Below are positions 38,986 through 55,164 of a stretch of 64,000 nt of DNA, in pieces (the stretch's first letter is position 1; each line of letters starts with the position of its first letter). The stretch covers positions 6,882,001 through 6,946,000 of the forward strand of contig NC_083599.1 in the NCBI RefSeq assembly GCF_020882245.1, given 5' to 3'. The notes beneath the pieces were generated by a model, which searched no databases, was not told where the DNA came from, and saw nothing but the letters and a program-made list of their open reading frames with translations. The DNA is from Rhopalosiphum padi. Its lineage: Eukaryota > Arthropoda > Insecta > Hemiptera > Aphididae. The position numbers were made by a program, and so were the translations under genes.

Positions 38986-41900
38986 GATTATAGGATCGTC
39001 GTGACTAAAAAAAAAGTCCAAAGAAAACAAACTACGTTCGAAGAAGGTTATTCATTATTTCTTCATTAAGTACGAAAGTAATTTAATAGATATTAAGACA
39101 TTGTAAGTGGTACATTCACATAATGAAATCTGAAATAACTTTTTTATAACAATATTAGATTTTACATTTTGAAAATAAATTGAAAGTTAGTATCTAATAT
39201 AATATATAGTTTTAGTCTATTTTATTTTATTTTTCTATACATTTGATTGACTTTTTTTAAAAGTTTAATTTATTTATTTGGGCATTTTGTCTTTTAGTTC
39301 GGATTTTTTTACCATTTACCATCACCTTATATACCTACGTGGATATAGGCAGTAGTATGCACGCTCTTCCTGTTCGGAAATCTGTTGATAGAAACAAAGT
39401 GGTCCATTACTTAGCGTTTCAATAAACGGCTTTACGATATTAATTCCCCTCGTTTGGCTCGTAAAAGGGTTACATCCGGTCACAAATGCGATTATAGTAT
39501 ACACGGCAGAGTATGGCAGCTACCTGCAGTAGATACTCAGTCACAACCGCTATATATATATACACGATAGGTATCGCAAAAGTTAGAATATGTCTGTTCA
39601 TACCTATACGCGTTTTATTCAAAATTTTACGTGATACGTACACATTTAGGTTATTGAAATTGCGCGGGTTTTCAATTACTTAAAAAATGATACGCGTCCG
39701 TGACACGAAGTACTTTTTCGTTGGTTTGGTCGTATCGTACGGGACAGTCAATAGCAAACCAAATATAGGACGCCAATCGGGACTATAAAACAATTCTGTA
39801 CACTATTTGACGGTAAACTCCGTAGGTATTTCTTAGAAGTCAGCTAATGGCAAAACAGCAACTTTATAACTTGCATACGTGGTGATTGCGTTAAACACTA
39901 GTGGATATAAAGTTTGACTATTAATCCGATTACCGTTGGCTACTAGGCCTAGTTAGATAATATGTGAAATTTAAGAGTCAACTACATCGACAAATTAAAC
40001 GCTAATATTTACGTAAAATTCGGTGCACCGGTAAATTGTGTAATTTTTTTTTTTTTTATCGCTTTTTACTTACTTAAGCTATTCTTGAAATTGATCATGC
40101 GACATTAATTGGTAATTATAATTTATAACTTTCCTCATTAGTGATAACAATACAAAAATTATGCTGATGGGAACAAAACAGCCATTATTTTAAATAAACG
40201 AATAAGTAAGTAAATATAATAATAAAATAATATACAAATAATATAACTTGTAAAATTGAATAGAATACAAACTCGAAACTAATACGAATTAGCAATAGTT
40301 TACATTAGAAAATAATCAATATCTTGTGCGATATAATAATATATGAATAGAAAATAAAATACACGGAACGTGGCGATGAGATATAAATATTGACAATATA
40401 CATTTTGCGTTGTACGTAGATGAAAGAAAAGATTTCAAACGAATGAGAGGCAGAAATTCGGTTGCAAAGATTTTTCTTTTCCATTATATTATACAGAATG
40501 CGTACATGCTACAGTAGGGAAATGTATTTTCCTTACTCGAGCTTGTCCACAGTTAACACTTATGATATGGTTTTGAATTTTAATAATATTATTTTATTTT
40601 CGGCATTAACGTTGAACAAAATGGTTTTGATAAAATAAGGTTACTTGTATTTCATGTACAGGATGATTCTTCAGGATTGATCAACTTTTTTTATTACTTT
40701 AAAAATAGATTTTTTAGATTTTGAGTGCTACCTACAATTAATGTATTAATAATACTTAATAATTAATAATTAAAATACGATTCAAAAATAATTAAATAAA
40801 ATATAATTCAAAAATAAATAACCACAAAAACATCAACAAATGTTAATACATGCATTTCAAGACTAAAATATTTCCAAAATTTTTAGACCAATTTATACAC
40901 TTTTTCAATTTTTTTCGACTTATATAGTATACTTCACAATTTTTTTTGTGAATAAAAACCATTTGAACATTTAATACATAATTAATTTTTTAACAATGTG
41001 TGATAACAGCAATTAAAAATTTTTGAGGTACAGAAAGTTTTATACCTAAGTATGTTTTAAATTCAACATTTTACAAAATTCGTAAAAAATCACTTATTAT
41101 TTTGTAGATATTTTTGATTGTATTCAATAATTTTTCATCAAATTAAAATTTAATACATCCATCACAGTGACCTTTATTTTAATGTCAAGGTGAGCTTACA
41201 GACAAATCTACTATATAACAGAACGGTTACCTACTTATCTGACATAACGTGTATTTTTTATAACGTTGGGGTATTTAATTTTTTTAACTAAAAGTTCGTA
41301 TTATTTTCAAAAATTAATGATTTTGTTCTACTATCTGAACTGAGTGAACTGTGTTTTGTTGTGATACAAATTATTTTTTTTGAATTAATAAGAACCACAA
41401 TTTTTTATTGCTAATATTGTTTGGTTGAATTTATTATTATTTATTTTATACTTAAAACATAATTATTATTTACCTACACAGAAACTACTTGTTTGAATTT
41501 AGATGCACCAAATATTTTAATAAAATAATTTAAACAATTTTTAGCAAAAAAGTAGGTTCTTATTTGACAAAAAATAGAAGTTTCTACTTTCACAGGACTT
41601 ATACAAATGTACACAGTTTCTTCACATAAATGGTAAAAGTAAGTAAATAATTTAAAATAATGTGATCTTACGTATAAAATCTAAAAATTGAAAATATGAA
41701 AAACTCATTGTTTTTGAAGGAAATGGGGATGATAATTGTTAGTAAATCATCTTATTATAAATAAAGGTAATTTTTAAGAATTATACAAGTTTCACAAGAG
41801 AATTTCTAGATTTTATTATTTTTTCAAACAACAATATATTTAAAATACTATGGGAATACACTGTATATACTCAGCGTACCTACAGAAGTGATAATTTTTA

Positions 41901-44150
41901 ATACATTTTCAATTTTTTTCCCCATACGATTGAATGTCATATTAAAGATTTAACGTACCTAAATAATATAACCAAATATACGTTATATGATATGTATGTC
42001 GTTTAACAAATTTATAAATTTAGTACTGATACTAATTGTTTTAAAATTTCATTCGCTAAAAGTTTAACTTAACTTGCGACAATATCACACGGGTATACAA
42101 GCTTAAGTTAAAATAAAAGATGTTGGTAATATATTATGAACCAGAGTTAAGCGTGTTTTACAAAAATGTCTAGGTGTTTTTTACAATTAAATTTGTTTAT
42201 ATTTAATGTATTTATGTGATATTAAAAAAAAAGTATATTAAAAAAGCAATTAAAAAGTTTCAAAAACATATATGCTGTGGTGCGAAATAATTTAAATACG
42301 CGAAAACTTTAAAATTACATTTACGGTCTCAAATTTTAAACACATTTTACGTTTGTTTATTATTATACCACGATAAAATTATAAATTCATAATTTTATTT
42401 CATTTTTAGTCACGTATATGTAATACTTCACGCATCACTTTTTATTTCTCACGATATCATGAAATTTTCCATTCCATATTATGGAGGCATACATAATATT
42501 ATATACATAATATTAAATACAGTTTGGATTTGAAATAACAAACTTATAAGTTACTCGAAAGACAACCAAACGAGTAAGAGTGACTTTCACTTAATTTTCA
42601 TACAAAGGCACGATTATTAAAAAAAAAATACATCATATTGTATATTTTATATTAAATAAAATAACAAAACAACCATTACACTTTATGAATAATTCAATGT
42701 AATTACGCAAATTGTACAACCGTGCAGGATACAAATAAACGAATTAATCCAACTCTGTAAAAGTTGTACTTTTGAAGAAAAATTAAGTTTTTTTTTATTT
42801 CACACCAAATGAGTTTCAGAGGTGTCCTGTTCGCCAAAATGCACCACTGTACAGGATCATAACCTAAAATTGTAATCTTTAAAATTATTGAATCCCATCC
42901 AAATTCCCTTAGTTTTGATTTTATTTTTAAACTTGCTCATCCTAATAGTCTCATTTAGATATAACCAGCAAAACAATTTTATTTTTCATGATACCTAATA
43001 ATATATTCTTTCCGTACCTATTTTAATCGTATTATTAACATTATATAATTATAATCATATTATATGTTTTAGAACACTGAAATACATACAATTTATTAAG
43101 TAACAGCATAAGGTAAACAAACAATATAATGCGTTTAAGTATGTTAAACGTTTTAAAATTTAATATCAATGGAACGGTTTGTAAATGAATCCATTAAAAT
43201 AGTTCGCTGCAGTTTGACGTCATAATATATAATATATTTTTAGAACAATTTTATGAATTTTTTATGGGAAAATTGTGCACTAAGAAGATACTGATAAATA
43301 AACATCTAAATAAACTATGCATATATTATATAATATTATATATAAACTGTGTTGTTTCATTCAACACCTTATATCTCAAAAAGTGTTTGTGTATTAATAG
43401 ATTCTCAGAATAATAATATGCTAAAAAATATTAAATTAAAAAGAGGGTAATCGCTCTACTCGTCTTCTCTATAGTAAGAGTCGAGACTGGAGTCTGAGGG
43501 TTGACGGTTTGTCAATCTATACTGTATACTCGTATATTACTAACAGCATATTATAATATAATGTTCATATAATATTTCAATTAATTACTATAGAAAATTT
43601 CACTATTATAATAATTTATTAATAATATAGTATAAACTATAAATAGACAATTTAAAATAAATCTAAATATTGACGTTATTATTTATCTATAGTAAAATAT
43701 AATAATATGGTACAAATTTCACGAATATTTTCGAATAACTAAAATTTTTATATTTTTTTAAAAATTTAAAAATCAAATACCTTTAAAAAAATTATGCTTT
43801 TATGTTCTATTTATCAGATTTTTGGCTTTCAGTAAAAACTAATTAAAAGAAACATTGTGCTAAATGTTCAAACTTTTGCTATACATATTTAAAGTCTTAT
43901 ACATATATTTTTAAACTACAAATATTTTTAAAATGGTCTTTATTTTTATATTTTTTTACATATTAAACTGCAATTCAATCGAATCGCTTGAAAAAATAAT
44001 GATATAATATGTATTTTTTAATAATTTTTAATTACAGTTAAAATATTATTATATAAGAAAAATATTTTATAAACTTTAATGCGTTTCTTGATAACTTATG
44101 TTAAATTTTAACTACTAAAGTAATTAACCTATATTTAGGTATATTATATC

Positions 44151-44782
44151 CAAGATGATTCACCAATATTTTTTCTTCAATAATGCAGTTATTTAAATAT
44201 ACTTTATGACTTATTTTTTAAATTATCGAGACTGTTTTACTAGATATTTAAATGGTTCCGTTTTATACTGTAAATTATTTACAGTATATTTAGGTGATAA
44301 TATTGTAAAAATAATATGAGTAATAATATAAGTAATGGATTTGAAAGATCATATTATAAGTACAAAAGTGATTTCAATATTTCAGTTATTAATACTAATC
44401 TATCAAAATTGATAATTTTTAAAAATTGTCTAAATATAATAAACACTTGATCTATAATAATGTCTATTTTATATTTCTACAAAACCACTTTTAAGGATTA
44501 TTGTCTTAAGTATAAATTATTTAATAAACGAAAAACTATACTGGTTCGAATTGTAAATTAGGTAAATAAATATTTTCAAAAAAAATATCCAATTAAAAAA
44601 AGGATGGTGGTTTCTATTTAAAAAAACCAAATTTAATATTTCCTCGAGTGATACAACTTTTGCCAATAATTTTAATATACGATTGCCTTTAACAACATAA
44701 TATTATTATTTAAGAATTCCGAAAATTTTAAATTTTAATAAATTAATTATTAAGAGGTACGCATGCTTGATGAATCACTCTG
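44151..44782. mobile_element. MITE with GATGATTCACC / GTGATTCATCAAGCATGC ends
   Basis: The left end CCAAGATGATTCACCAA pairs with the reverse-complemented right end CAGAGTGATTCATCAAGCAT. About 630 bp, AT-rich and non-coding. The right end matches the 13.2-kb element (AAGCATGC after GATTCA), which suggests one family. Confidence 0.45.
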
Positions 44783-47700
44783 TATACTATACTATGTGTA
44801 TATACACACGTTTTATATTTTTAAATATTTAAATCGCAATTACCTACCCATTTACGTCTAAGCTTGGGTACGTCACGGATCTAGGCCAATGTATGTATAT
44901 TATAATAATATAGTCATTACTTTTAAAAGGGTCGTGCGTCGGATAAGACGCGAGTATCGTCAAGTCGCTGATCGCGGGTATAACAGGAATAGGGATTTTT
45001 TTTTTTTATCGAAGGAGTGATGCGACGTTTTCCGTGATCGTCGAAATGTAAATGATGTAGTATACTATATAACATATACGTTTGACACGATTCGTCAATT
45101 TACCAAGAGACGCGCCACAACCACAGCTGTCGGTCGTTGCATATTATAATATAGACGTCTCACGTCTATATGTATAATAGTTCTTATTACAAACGAGTAT
45201 ATTATACTACCTAAGAATCGTTTAACATATTTTTTATCAATGTTACTATCATCATGTGCCATAGGCGTTAATTTTATTGAGCGGAATAATCAGTTTGGGA
45301 CGACATGTCGGTCGCGATGGTTTCATATCAATCGGATTGAAGGTCGACCATCGTCGTGTATAACCCATATTATATTTAAAGTAGTAGCGATGAAGGGGGA
45401 GGAAATCCCTTTTCTTGTGTCAATTACGATTTGTCACCTTTAGTTTTAATTACAGAAATCCGAGGATAAGGTATTAAAATATCTATAAATACAAATATTA
45501 TGAAGCAAAAAATATTTGTTTTTTTATAAATGATATAAAAATAAAATACATAATAATAAACATTGATCAAAATTAAACATTTTATAACTATATTTTACAT
45601 TCTAATAATAATCAGATTCGTATACTCTATAATATCTTGTCCGTGACGTGAATTATGATTTTTTTTTAACTTATTATACTGTTATAGTATTAGTTTGAGA
45701 CAAGACGTTATACTGAAGTTTAGATACATACGTTTTTTGAAAGTTATAGTTTTTAAATAAATTATTTAATTGATTGTTATTACATGAATATAAATTAGGT
45801 GAGCATTCATGGATATTTAAAATTTCCATAATATTAATTCCTTTACTATTTTATTTGTTTGGATATTAATTATATACAATTATTAATTTAAAGACATATT
45901 GTAAAAATTTAAGAAAATTACATTTAGTATAAACAAATATAATTACATTGGAATTGTTGATGAAAAACAAAGAGATAATTTATTATTTGTTTTCCCTCTT
46001 CTTTCAATCATGTCAGTTTAATATATCTGTCACAAGTATCTCGTTTTTTTACTTATCAACAATAAGTTAATACATAGAAATAGTACAAATTGTAAATAGG
46101 TATTCTATTTCTTTTAAAATGCATAGTCACTTAAAAAAACTAAAACTTCTTTTTGATAAATGATACTGGGACTATTAGGCATATTTTTTAGCAACTATGA
46201 TATATCCACCCTTCAATTATCACTTCAACCACTTCCAATACATAGAAATTTAAATTTTACTTTATATTTTATTTACGAATATATCAATTAGATATACGAG
46301 CATACAGGTTATTATAAAATTATTATAAAATAACTATAAATCCAATCCATTAAAAAAAAATTCAAAATATTTCATCAGTTTTATTTAATTCAAAATCAGT
46401 TACACGTGATGGTTATATATAATAACTGATTATAAAAAAACTGATAATATTATATCAGAAAAACAAATTGTTTAACCAGTCACATCTTATATTCACGAAT
46501 GTATTTTTAGTGAAAGTCTACACACGATTGATATTTACGAGGAAGGAGTCACAGTGTAAGATATCGGCACTCGGGATCAATATTTTATTATCACTGACAG
46601 AACGGTCGTGCAAATCAATCGCGGAAATACTGTGTCGAATATAGGTATCTACTCGTTTTAACGTCCGCATCGCGAATCAATTTATCGTTAAACCCACCGC
46701 AAAAGCAAAAAACCCTGAGTGATCGTACGTGGATATTTCGATGCATCATGCATGATAAATATAACGAACATTTTTGATCGTCTCTCTTCTCTCATCCAGC
46801 TGATTAAAATATTAAAGCACGAAGAAACCACAGCAATAAATATTTGTCAATTTCTGCAATAATCACACCATTATTATAGTATAGCGCCCGATTAATGGAA
46901 AAAAGAAAAGTCCCTTAAAAAATATTCAAGAAGGTAGGAACATCTTCAACACAGTCCATGTTTGTAATCAACCGATAATAAAATATACCTCACAAAATAT
47001 TGAAAACAGCTTCATTTGTCTAAGCTTTAAATACTTAATTTTTTTATTAAAAACAAACGAGAATATTTACTTCTGCATTGATATATACAATAAGTTACAT
47101 AGATAATTGATTACAAGGCTGGACAATTTGATTAAAGGGGTTGTCCAAATAATACTACTTCACATACTTAAAACGTTATAACTAATAAACATAATTGTCC
47201 AAAATATGATTTTTTTTTTATGGATTGAAAATCGAAATACTTACTCCTACGTTAGTGTATTTTTAAATAACGAGAGTTTTACGTTAAATGGATAGCTTTT
47301 CGTTACTTGCCATAATGTGTAGTCTTTTCACATTATAATAGTGTGTATTCGGTCTATCTAGGGACGCATGCTATGATGATAATAATATATTCAGCTAATA
47401 TATTTTATTTATTTTTAAGCGTCAGATCTCAAAAAATGTTCAATAGTCCCTTTTATAACGAGTAAAAAGCCTAAGCGCCTAACCATATTGCTCAAATATT
47501 TATAATAAATAAAAGTATACGCGTAAAATGAAATTTAAACCGTGTACTCGTATCCGCGTACAATGTTATATTTTATGCAAAAGTAAATGATAATATTAAT
47601 TTATAAATAGTTAACAGCTGCGGCTGCAAGCCAACGATTTAGTGCACTGACAACAAAAATATTGCACGGTAACCAAACCTACTAAACACCGGAAAATTTT

Positions 47701-50700
47701 TAACTCGCGTTAACGTTTTAAACACACGTTATATAATAGGTAAATATGTAACTTTTTAGTGATAAAAAAGCGGAAATACTGTACTAACGCGACGAGCTAA
47801 ATTTTTATTAGTACAGTTACTTATTATAAATTCAATTACACCACATCCTACGTCGATCAATATATTAATATAAGCTGGCAATCAACGTTAAGGCATGACG
47901 ATTAAGGAGATACATCCCCAATTCTAACATTTGGGTTATTGGCCATAATTAAATAACATATATATATATAACTACGTGGACAAAGCGATTACTAATCAGT
48001 ACTCTCAAACGTCAGTAAATAATATTCATTGTTTACCTATTGTTGGTGATCGAGGTTGGGTAACTGATGAAAATTTTTAAAAATAATTAAATTATTAACA
48101 AAATAGCTATCAAATTTAATATTATTTCAACTATAATAATAAAATTATAGTTTGTCTAAATACTGGCACATGGATTTATTTTTATAATCTATAGTTTATT
48201 TTTATCCTGTCTTTAAACCAACATTACAAAATAAATAAAAATAAATTAGCATTACAATCACAAATGACAAACTAATACGACAAATGACTTATTTTCGGAA
48301 AAACAAAATTGTCAATGTAACTTTTTTTATTGAACTAAGTTTACTTTTTTAATCGTTGGAAAAATAAAGAATTAATAATATTACATATAAATGAAAAAAT
48401 ATCGAAGAATAAATTATGAACATTTCTTACATACTCAATGGTATATAAGCAAACTGGAAATAAATACAATTTTATATAGAAATATATTTTTTACTTAGGC
48501 ACATAGGTAAGTAGATCTACGAACAACTATATTTATACATTTAATAACCGTTTATGCTTATTTTAGGACTACGTAATGACCTAAATCTGCATTTTTTTTT
48601 TAAAATTTTATCGATGTTTATTTATGTGTTTATAAATATATAAGATTAGTTTCTGAAAAAAATAACCATAATATAGAATTTAAATTTTATATGATTACTT
48701 TCTAAACAAAATTAAATATTTTTCTATTTCTGGATATTATTTTATTAATACTTTAGTAACTATGACTTAAGAGTTTCTCATTAATTCTCACATTTTTTTT
48801 AAATATTGAAAAATGAACTTTTTTATAGTGGTTTAAAATCTACATGATAAAAATTTAATCACATATTAGTCTTATCATTTATTTTTGTAGTTAAAAATGT
48901 ACAAAACGTTTAAATATTATAAAAAGCTTGAAAATTCATGGAAAATTATATAAGGGTTTTTAAAATAAAAAAAAATAGAATATATCTATTTGTATGTCAT
49001 TCAAAAATATTAGTTGTTAAGATTTAAAATTGTCAAAAATAACTTTTATTTTTATAATGAATTTGTGTAGTTTTAAAATGGCATTAAAAAAAAATGTTTA
49101 GACTAGTTAATTATAAGCTATGACTACACTATGAATAATAAACTTTTATATAAGATAAATTGTTCATATTATGTATATTTTACAATATTTTTAAATTGCT
49201 ATGGTTAAAAATTATGAACAAAATTATTTTGAATTTTTAATGTTTTTGACTGGGCTTACATTTTTTTTATAAATATTAATAGGAAAAATAAGTAAACAAT
49301 TTAAATTACATTTAAATACAGCTTAGAATTGTGCAAATATTTTTAAAATTGTATTTTATATAGAGAATCATAATTTAATTAGTAGTGAAATTTTTCAAGT
49401 TTCAACGATTTATAATTTCAAAATTACAACAATTTAGTAAAAATCGTTAGAAAATTCATTATAATACGTATATTATATTGTAATGTTTCTTCTATAAAAA
49501 AAATGTTTAATGATCAATAAATATTTGTATCGTCTCTGTAGTACCTACATTGTGACTATAAATGCATTATAGATTTTAAAATAATGAGTGTTTTATGATA
49601 AAAGAATCACCATGTATAAATAAATAGGTAAAAAATAAAAAATATTAATTTTAAAACATTTTTAAAGTTCACACCTTAAAAATTAAAATAATATATTTTT
49701 ACCATCATAATCCCTTCAACGACCTTACATTGTTCACTCGATAACTATGAAGAAGAATGAAAAGAAAATATTTGAAGATAGTAATATGTTTATATTTTTT
49801 AAGAGAAAATATCGTAAACAATGGTTTTATGGTATCGAAAAAATTATAGAGGAAAAACATACGGCTGTAAAATTACCCAACTGATAGCTTGTTTTTATTA
49901 TTATTATTATTATTATTCAACTATTATAAAAATAAATGAATTTTAACAATAATATTTAAAAATAAGTATCTAACAATGTCATCACTCGAGGTAACTTTTG
50001 ATAACAACTATTTTTTATTTTTTTTAGACAAATTATTTTTGGTATGGACAATTTATCAGGGCGTAACCTCCTATGTTACTATACTTTTAGACACAATATA
50101 AAAGTGTAAAAACAATTTTTTTTTATATTTGTAATTGGTTACAAAAATCATAAATAAATTAAATATCATATTATATTTTACAGTTTATATCGCGATTTAA
50201 TCCAGTAATACAATTTCAAGTGTAGACAGTAAACTTTTATAATATATTTGATTCCCTACAACAAATTAAACGATTTTAAAACTAATTTCAATGATGTGTA
50301 CCTACCTGCATCAACTACGTGTATTCCCATTATCAGATTTTAATTAATTTTCTCTTGTAGAAGCGTCGGAAAAGTACAAAATAAATTAACATATTTCATA
50401 CATGAAAACTAATTATTTCATAGACATTTTATACGAGAATGACACGGCGCGTCTGGACCCTCTTCATTTTGCCAAAAACACAAATTTTCAAAACCAATTT
50501 GCAGATACTATCCAGCAGTAATAAAAAGAACAAAATGGTCTAAAATTAAAAATAATCGTAAAGGGGAGTATGGAGGGAATGGTAGTTAAAACGTCCTCCA
50601 GAATTTAAGATTTTTCCCCCTAAAAATTGGTTATACTTTAATTTATGACTCTATAGAAATGATTTTGCTTTTCTAATAAATTAAAACATACGGAAACGAG

Positions 50701-53700
50701 TCAAGTTTAAAATGTTAGAAAGCTTGAGAGTTATTATCTAATGGACTCGTCTAACAGAAATAACCTCGGGACTATAAAGTCACGATTCATTCTTTCGTCT
50801 GATAAGCACTAGCTAGGTCGCGCGTCGCCTTCGGCCGTATCGTGTATACGTATCATATACATCTTTAGATTATTAAATTTAACGCCCAAAGGGTGTATAT
50901 ACTTACTGCACAGTACAATATAATGACACTGCAGCCAGTAGCTTAACGTACAATATTATGAAACGTAAATAAATATAGTAAGATCCATATAAAATGTGAC
51001 GTAAAAAGAAATGACTTAGAGTGACTCGAGCATAGAAAATGATTACATTATTATAATTCAAGCTGTTTTAATAACAATAACCTGACAATAGAATAATTAT
51101 TAATATTATAACGACTTTAGACTTTTTGGAGTGTGAAAATCGTGATTTTTTGTGATGTCTTGAGGAAGTAAGTATAATATTGCAGTAAAAATGTATACGA
51201 GAATATAATGATATAATTATAATAATAGCTATGCGCTAATGACTATATTATTATTATATTATAATTTATACTATATTTAATTTACTCGGATGTAGGAGGA
51301 TGTAGAGTAAACGCTTATTTTTTTTAAAAGTCTTAATGATTTTGGAAATATTATTTTTAGATAATTGCAAACCATTAACAAAAAAAGTTTTTAGAGAAAT
51401 ATATTTTTTTTTATATTTTATTTTAATTATAATTTTTTATTTGTTTTTTACTTTCACAAACGATATCATACATTTTACTCATATTCAGGAACAAAATATT
51501 TTTCTGAGAATTCCAATACATAAATTAAGAATTGTAAATAACTTTTATGGCTTAGAACTTATAAGTACTTATTTATGTTTTGATGATCAGAATTGTGGAT
51601 CTACATACTAAGCTAGACTAAAGCTTTACTTAAATAATTCAACAGTAGGTAAAAGAAATTTACTTGGGAAAATTAAAGTCAAAAGTATTTTAGTAATTCT
51701 CATTCTAACTAATTTGTTTTTAACTTTTATGCAAAAACGTACAGACTTACAAAAATGTATAATAAATAAAACTGATTTATGAAAATCAAAAATAAATGTG
51801 ATTTAACTATATAAAAATGTTTAAATATGAATTTTTTGTAATTTCACGGTCAATTTGAAAAAAGAAATATATTTACGATTTTCTCGTCGATATGTGAAGG
51901 CAGACGCAATAAACGCATTCATATTTTGAACATTGCAATAAATATTATATTTTAATAATAAAAAAAAAAACAGTATAACTTGTCCAGCCCATATTACCTA
52001 TAATATTCCATTAAAATAATCATTACGATACAATAAATTGGAAAAAAATATTTTAACATAATATGCAGAATACCTACTATACTACCTATTATAGTACCAA
52101 CCTACTACTTAAAATTATAATATTGTCCGGGCGTTATCAGTGGTAAACAGATTTAACAGGAAACGACGTGGCTTAACTTTATGAAGCCCACATATTGTGA
52201 TTTCGTGAAATACAATTGAATAAAATCAATTGGTACAAAATCATAGTGAAAGAAATTATTTACAGATATTATTAGTAATAATAATATTATGTATGTGTAT
52301 TAACTTATTTTTGAATACAATAACATAACGTGGTATCGACAGGACGACATAGCAGCTGTATTCACGACAATGCAAATACGGTTATACCACATATATATTA
52401 ATATAGGTAGATATAAGTTACAATATTTGTATTATATAAGACGACATCCGAATAACAACTGACAGTTTATAAAAATTATATCTTACTCAAAGATATTAAA
52501 ACTCAAATTTATTAAAGTGTTTGTAAAAATAAAATGGCAAATCCACAAGTCGAGACAAGAAACAACACTGACAAAATAAAATATACGATTATCGATTAAC
52601 CTAATCCGAGATGTTTAAAAAGAAAAGAAATTAACTATAATTAAACGTATTCAATAATACGAGAATAACATAGAATTTCCTAACGGCCAAAGAAGAACAT
52701 CCATAATGTTTAATCTGTAGTGTAAGCCAAACAATAAAAATATATTAAACAGAATGCCAATAATATATCAATGACCTCAGAATACACAATATCTCATCCA
52801 ATATAGACGCATCATTAGGCCCAAACACACAAAACATCGCGAAACTGATTAACTTCTTGTAGACACTGACTTTATAATCCAGTTAACTCCAATTAAAAAA
52901 AAAATTCTAAAATGTATAACTAAATAACAATTAATAATTTTAAAGTTTTAAAACGAATAACCAATAAAATTAATGTTTTTTAAACATCAATAAAAAAAAA
53001 ATATTAAATAAATTTAATTTAAAAATATTTGTTTATAATAATAATATATGACATCCTACAGAAATATTGTTCATAACATTGAAATTATTATTTTTTTCTA
53101 TTGCTTTTAAGATGCAACAGCCACTCATTTGTATGTTTATTTTGATAATGTTGAATTAAATTAATTTAATTTTTTATTATTATTATTATAATTATTTAAA
53201 AAAATTTTTCTGAGTATTTCAGTAAAAGTTTAAAATTATGATTTTTTTTCGTGTTTTTACTAAAAAGTAAAAAGCTGTGTACTATATCCTAGGATGTAAA
53301 AGTTGTGTATGTGCTCGTAAAACCTGTACTTGACAAAAACTAATATTTGTTTTGAAAAATGGTATTAAAAATGCTTTTCCGGGATAATTTCTTAACAAAG
53401 AAAAAACAATACTTATTTAGTAAATATACTAATAAAGTAATAACTAATAAGTAATAATATTTAACTATATTCTATATTATACCTACCTATTTTAATTTCA
53501 ATTTAATAATTGAGATTCTCGTTACAATTTTTGTAAGACTAATATTATAATAATTAAGACACTATATTATTATTATGTATGAAATACGATATTGTTACAA
53601 TTAATTATTTATAATTATAAATTGGTAATGTAATATAGTTAGTAAATAACACTAAGAATTACTTAAAGCGGTGTCTTAAAACATTAAATAAATACTATTT

Positions 53701-54739
53701 ATAATAAATTAAAGTTTTAAAAAACAACACCATTGAACTTACAAGAAAATTCTGAACACTGATTTACTATATTACTTGGATGAAAATAACATACTTATTA
53801 CTATAAGCTATTCAATTTTAAAAATGCATGACTGAAAAATTTATAATTTTTTATATACGACAACTTGTACTGATAGTGTAACATGTATAATTTAATTTAA
53901 TATAGATATAACTTAATTTAATTATTATTGTTTTTATAAATTTGACTTGAAATAATAATGCAATTTTTTTTTAATTACATTATTTTTTTGCTATGTATTA
54001 ATTAGCTTGGTTAATTAAAAAATATTTTTCTTTAGTAAAATAATGAATTTTCAACCGAGTTTCACTCGGAATAATTTTTATTTTTATCATTCGAAAAAAA
54101 AATATATTCAAATTAAACAGTCAAAGGGTCCGCCAAAAGATGCCTACGTACCGACGAAACGGAAAAAAAAATGTCAAATGACGGTGGTGTAATATTATTA
54201 TAATAATAATACGTGTAAAATACGGTGAAAAAATTTGATAACCACTATTATGCCCGCTTTTTTATGAGCTGCATTATTATAAATACAAAAAAAAGAACTA
54301 TTATGACGCGTCAACAATGTCATTTAAACTGATAGAATATTTTATATAATATATTGCACCTAACACGATAAAACTTTAGAATAGTCATCGGAATCGTTTA
54401 AAACTTTTAACGAAGATTGATGATATTTTTAACGTGCGAAATTCAGTGTTTTTACATAGTATTATGAGTATAGGTAACTAAAAAAAAAAACTATTAAACA
54501 TTACTCTGTCGACGTTGATTTGTACGAATATACTGCAAAATTTTACGAGCATACGTAAACTGTACCCAAATGACCTTTTTTTTTGTAAACCGCGCCCGAA
54601 ATTTTAGCTAATGTTAAAAAAGTATAATGTGAATTGCGACCGACAACTTGAAGTTCAGTATCCACCTGAAGTATGGGCTCAAGCGTTATCAGAACCAACT
54701 TTAATCACTAATGAATAAGTCTTTTCATTCTCACTTTAA

Positions 54740-55164
54740 GAGGATGTCATACCCACATGTGTTGTCTCTGTCTTACGAACGTAAGACATAGCAAATTTGC
54801 GTTCAACAGATTCAATTTTATGCTGTTAACTTTAATATTAGAGTCAATTTACCTATTATCAAACTTAAAAGTAATAATATTATCTAAGGCATTTCAAAAT
54901 ATTTTATTGATATCTTAATTGTTAAGCGAGTTACGAGCATTTTAAAGTTTTAATATTTTACATAACTATAACTCACTTAAAAAATAAGATATCAATAAAA
55001 TCCTTTGAGATGCCCTAGACAATATTATTACCTTTAAGTTTGATAATAGGTAAATTGACACTAATATTAAAGCTAATAGTATAAAATTAAATCTGCTGAA
55101 CGCGAATTTGCTATGTTTTACGTTTGTAAAACAAAGACAACACATGTGTATATATGACGTCCTC
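54740..55164. mobile_element. 425-bp fold-back MITE flanked by TTAA
   Basis: The two arms of about 185 bp are inverted copies, close to 85-90% identical by eye, over nearly the whole element. The left starts GAGGATGTCATACCCACATG; the right, reverse-complemented, starts GAGGACGTCATATATACACA and then rejoins at CATGTGTTGTC. The arms meet around 54940-54985. TTAA flanks both ends (54736-54739 and 55165-55168), as in piggyBac-type insertion, although a TA duplication is also possible. It is non-coding. As RNA it would fold into one long hairpin. Confidence 0.85.

Noticed and set aside
40656..41870. Possible 1.2-kb transposon bounded by TACAGGATGATTC and a TACAGTGTATTC-like end
   Set aside because: The two ends match poorly beyond TACAG, and no duplication or internal symmetry is visible.
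51336..51611. 91-codon plus-strand open frame with a hydrophobic stretch
   Set aside because: The hydrophobic segment comes from T-rich DNA (Phe, Ile, Leu, Tyr). No family features or start context were seen.
52540..52880. Possible decayed retrotransposon reading (PNTQNIAKLINFL)
   Set aside because: Stops in every frame and no motif long enough to assign a family.
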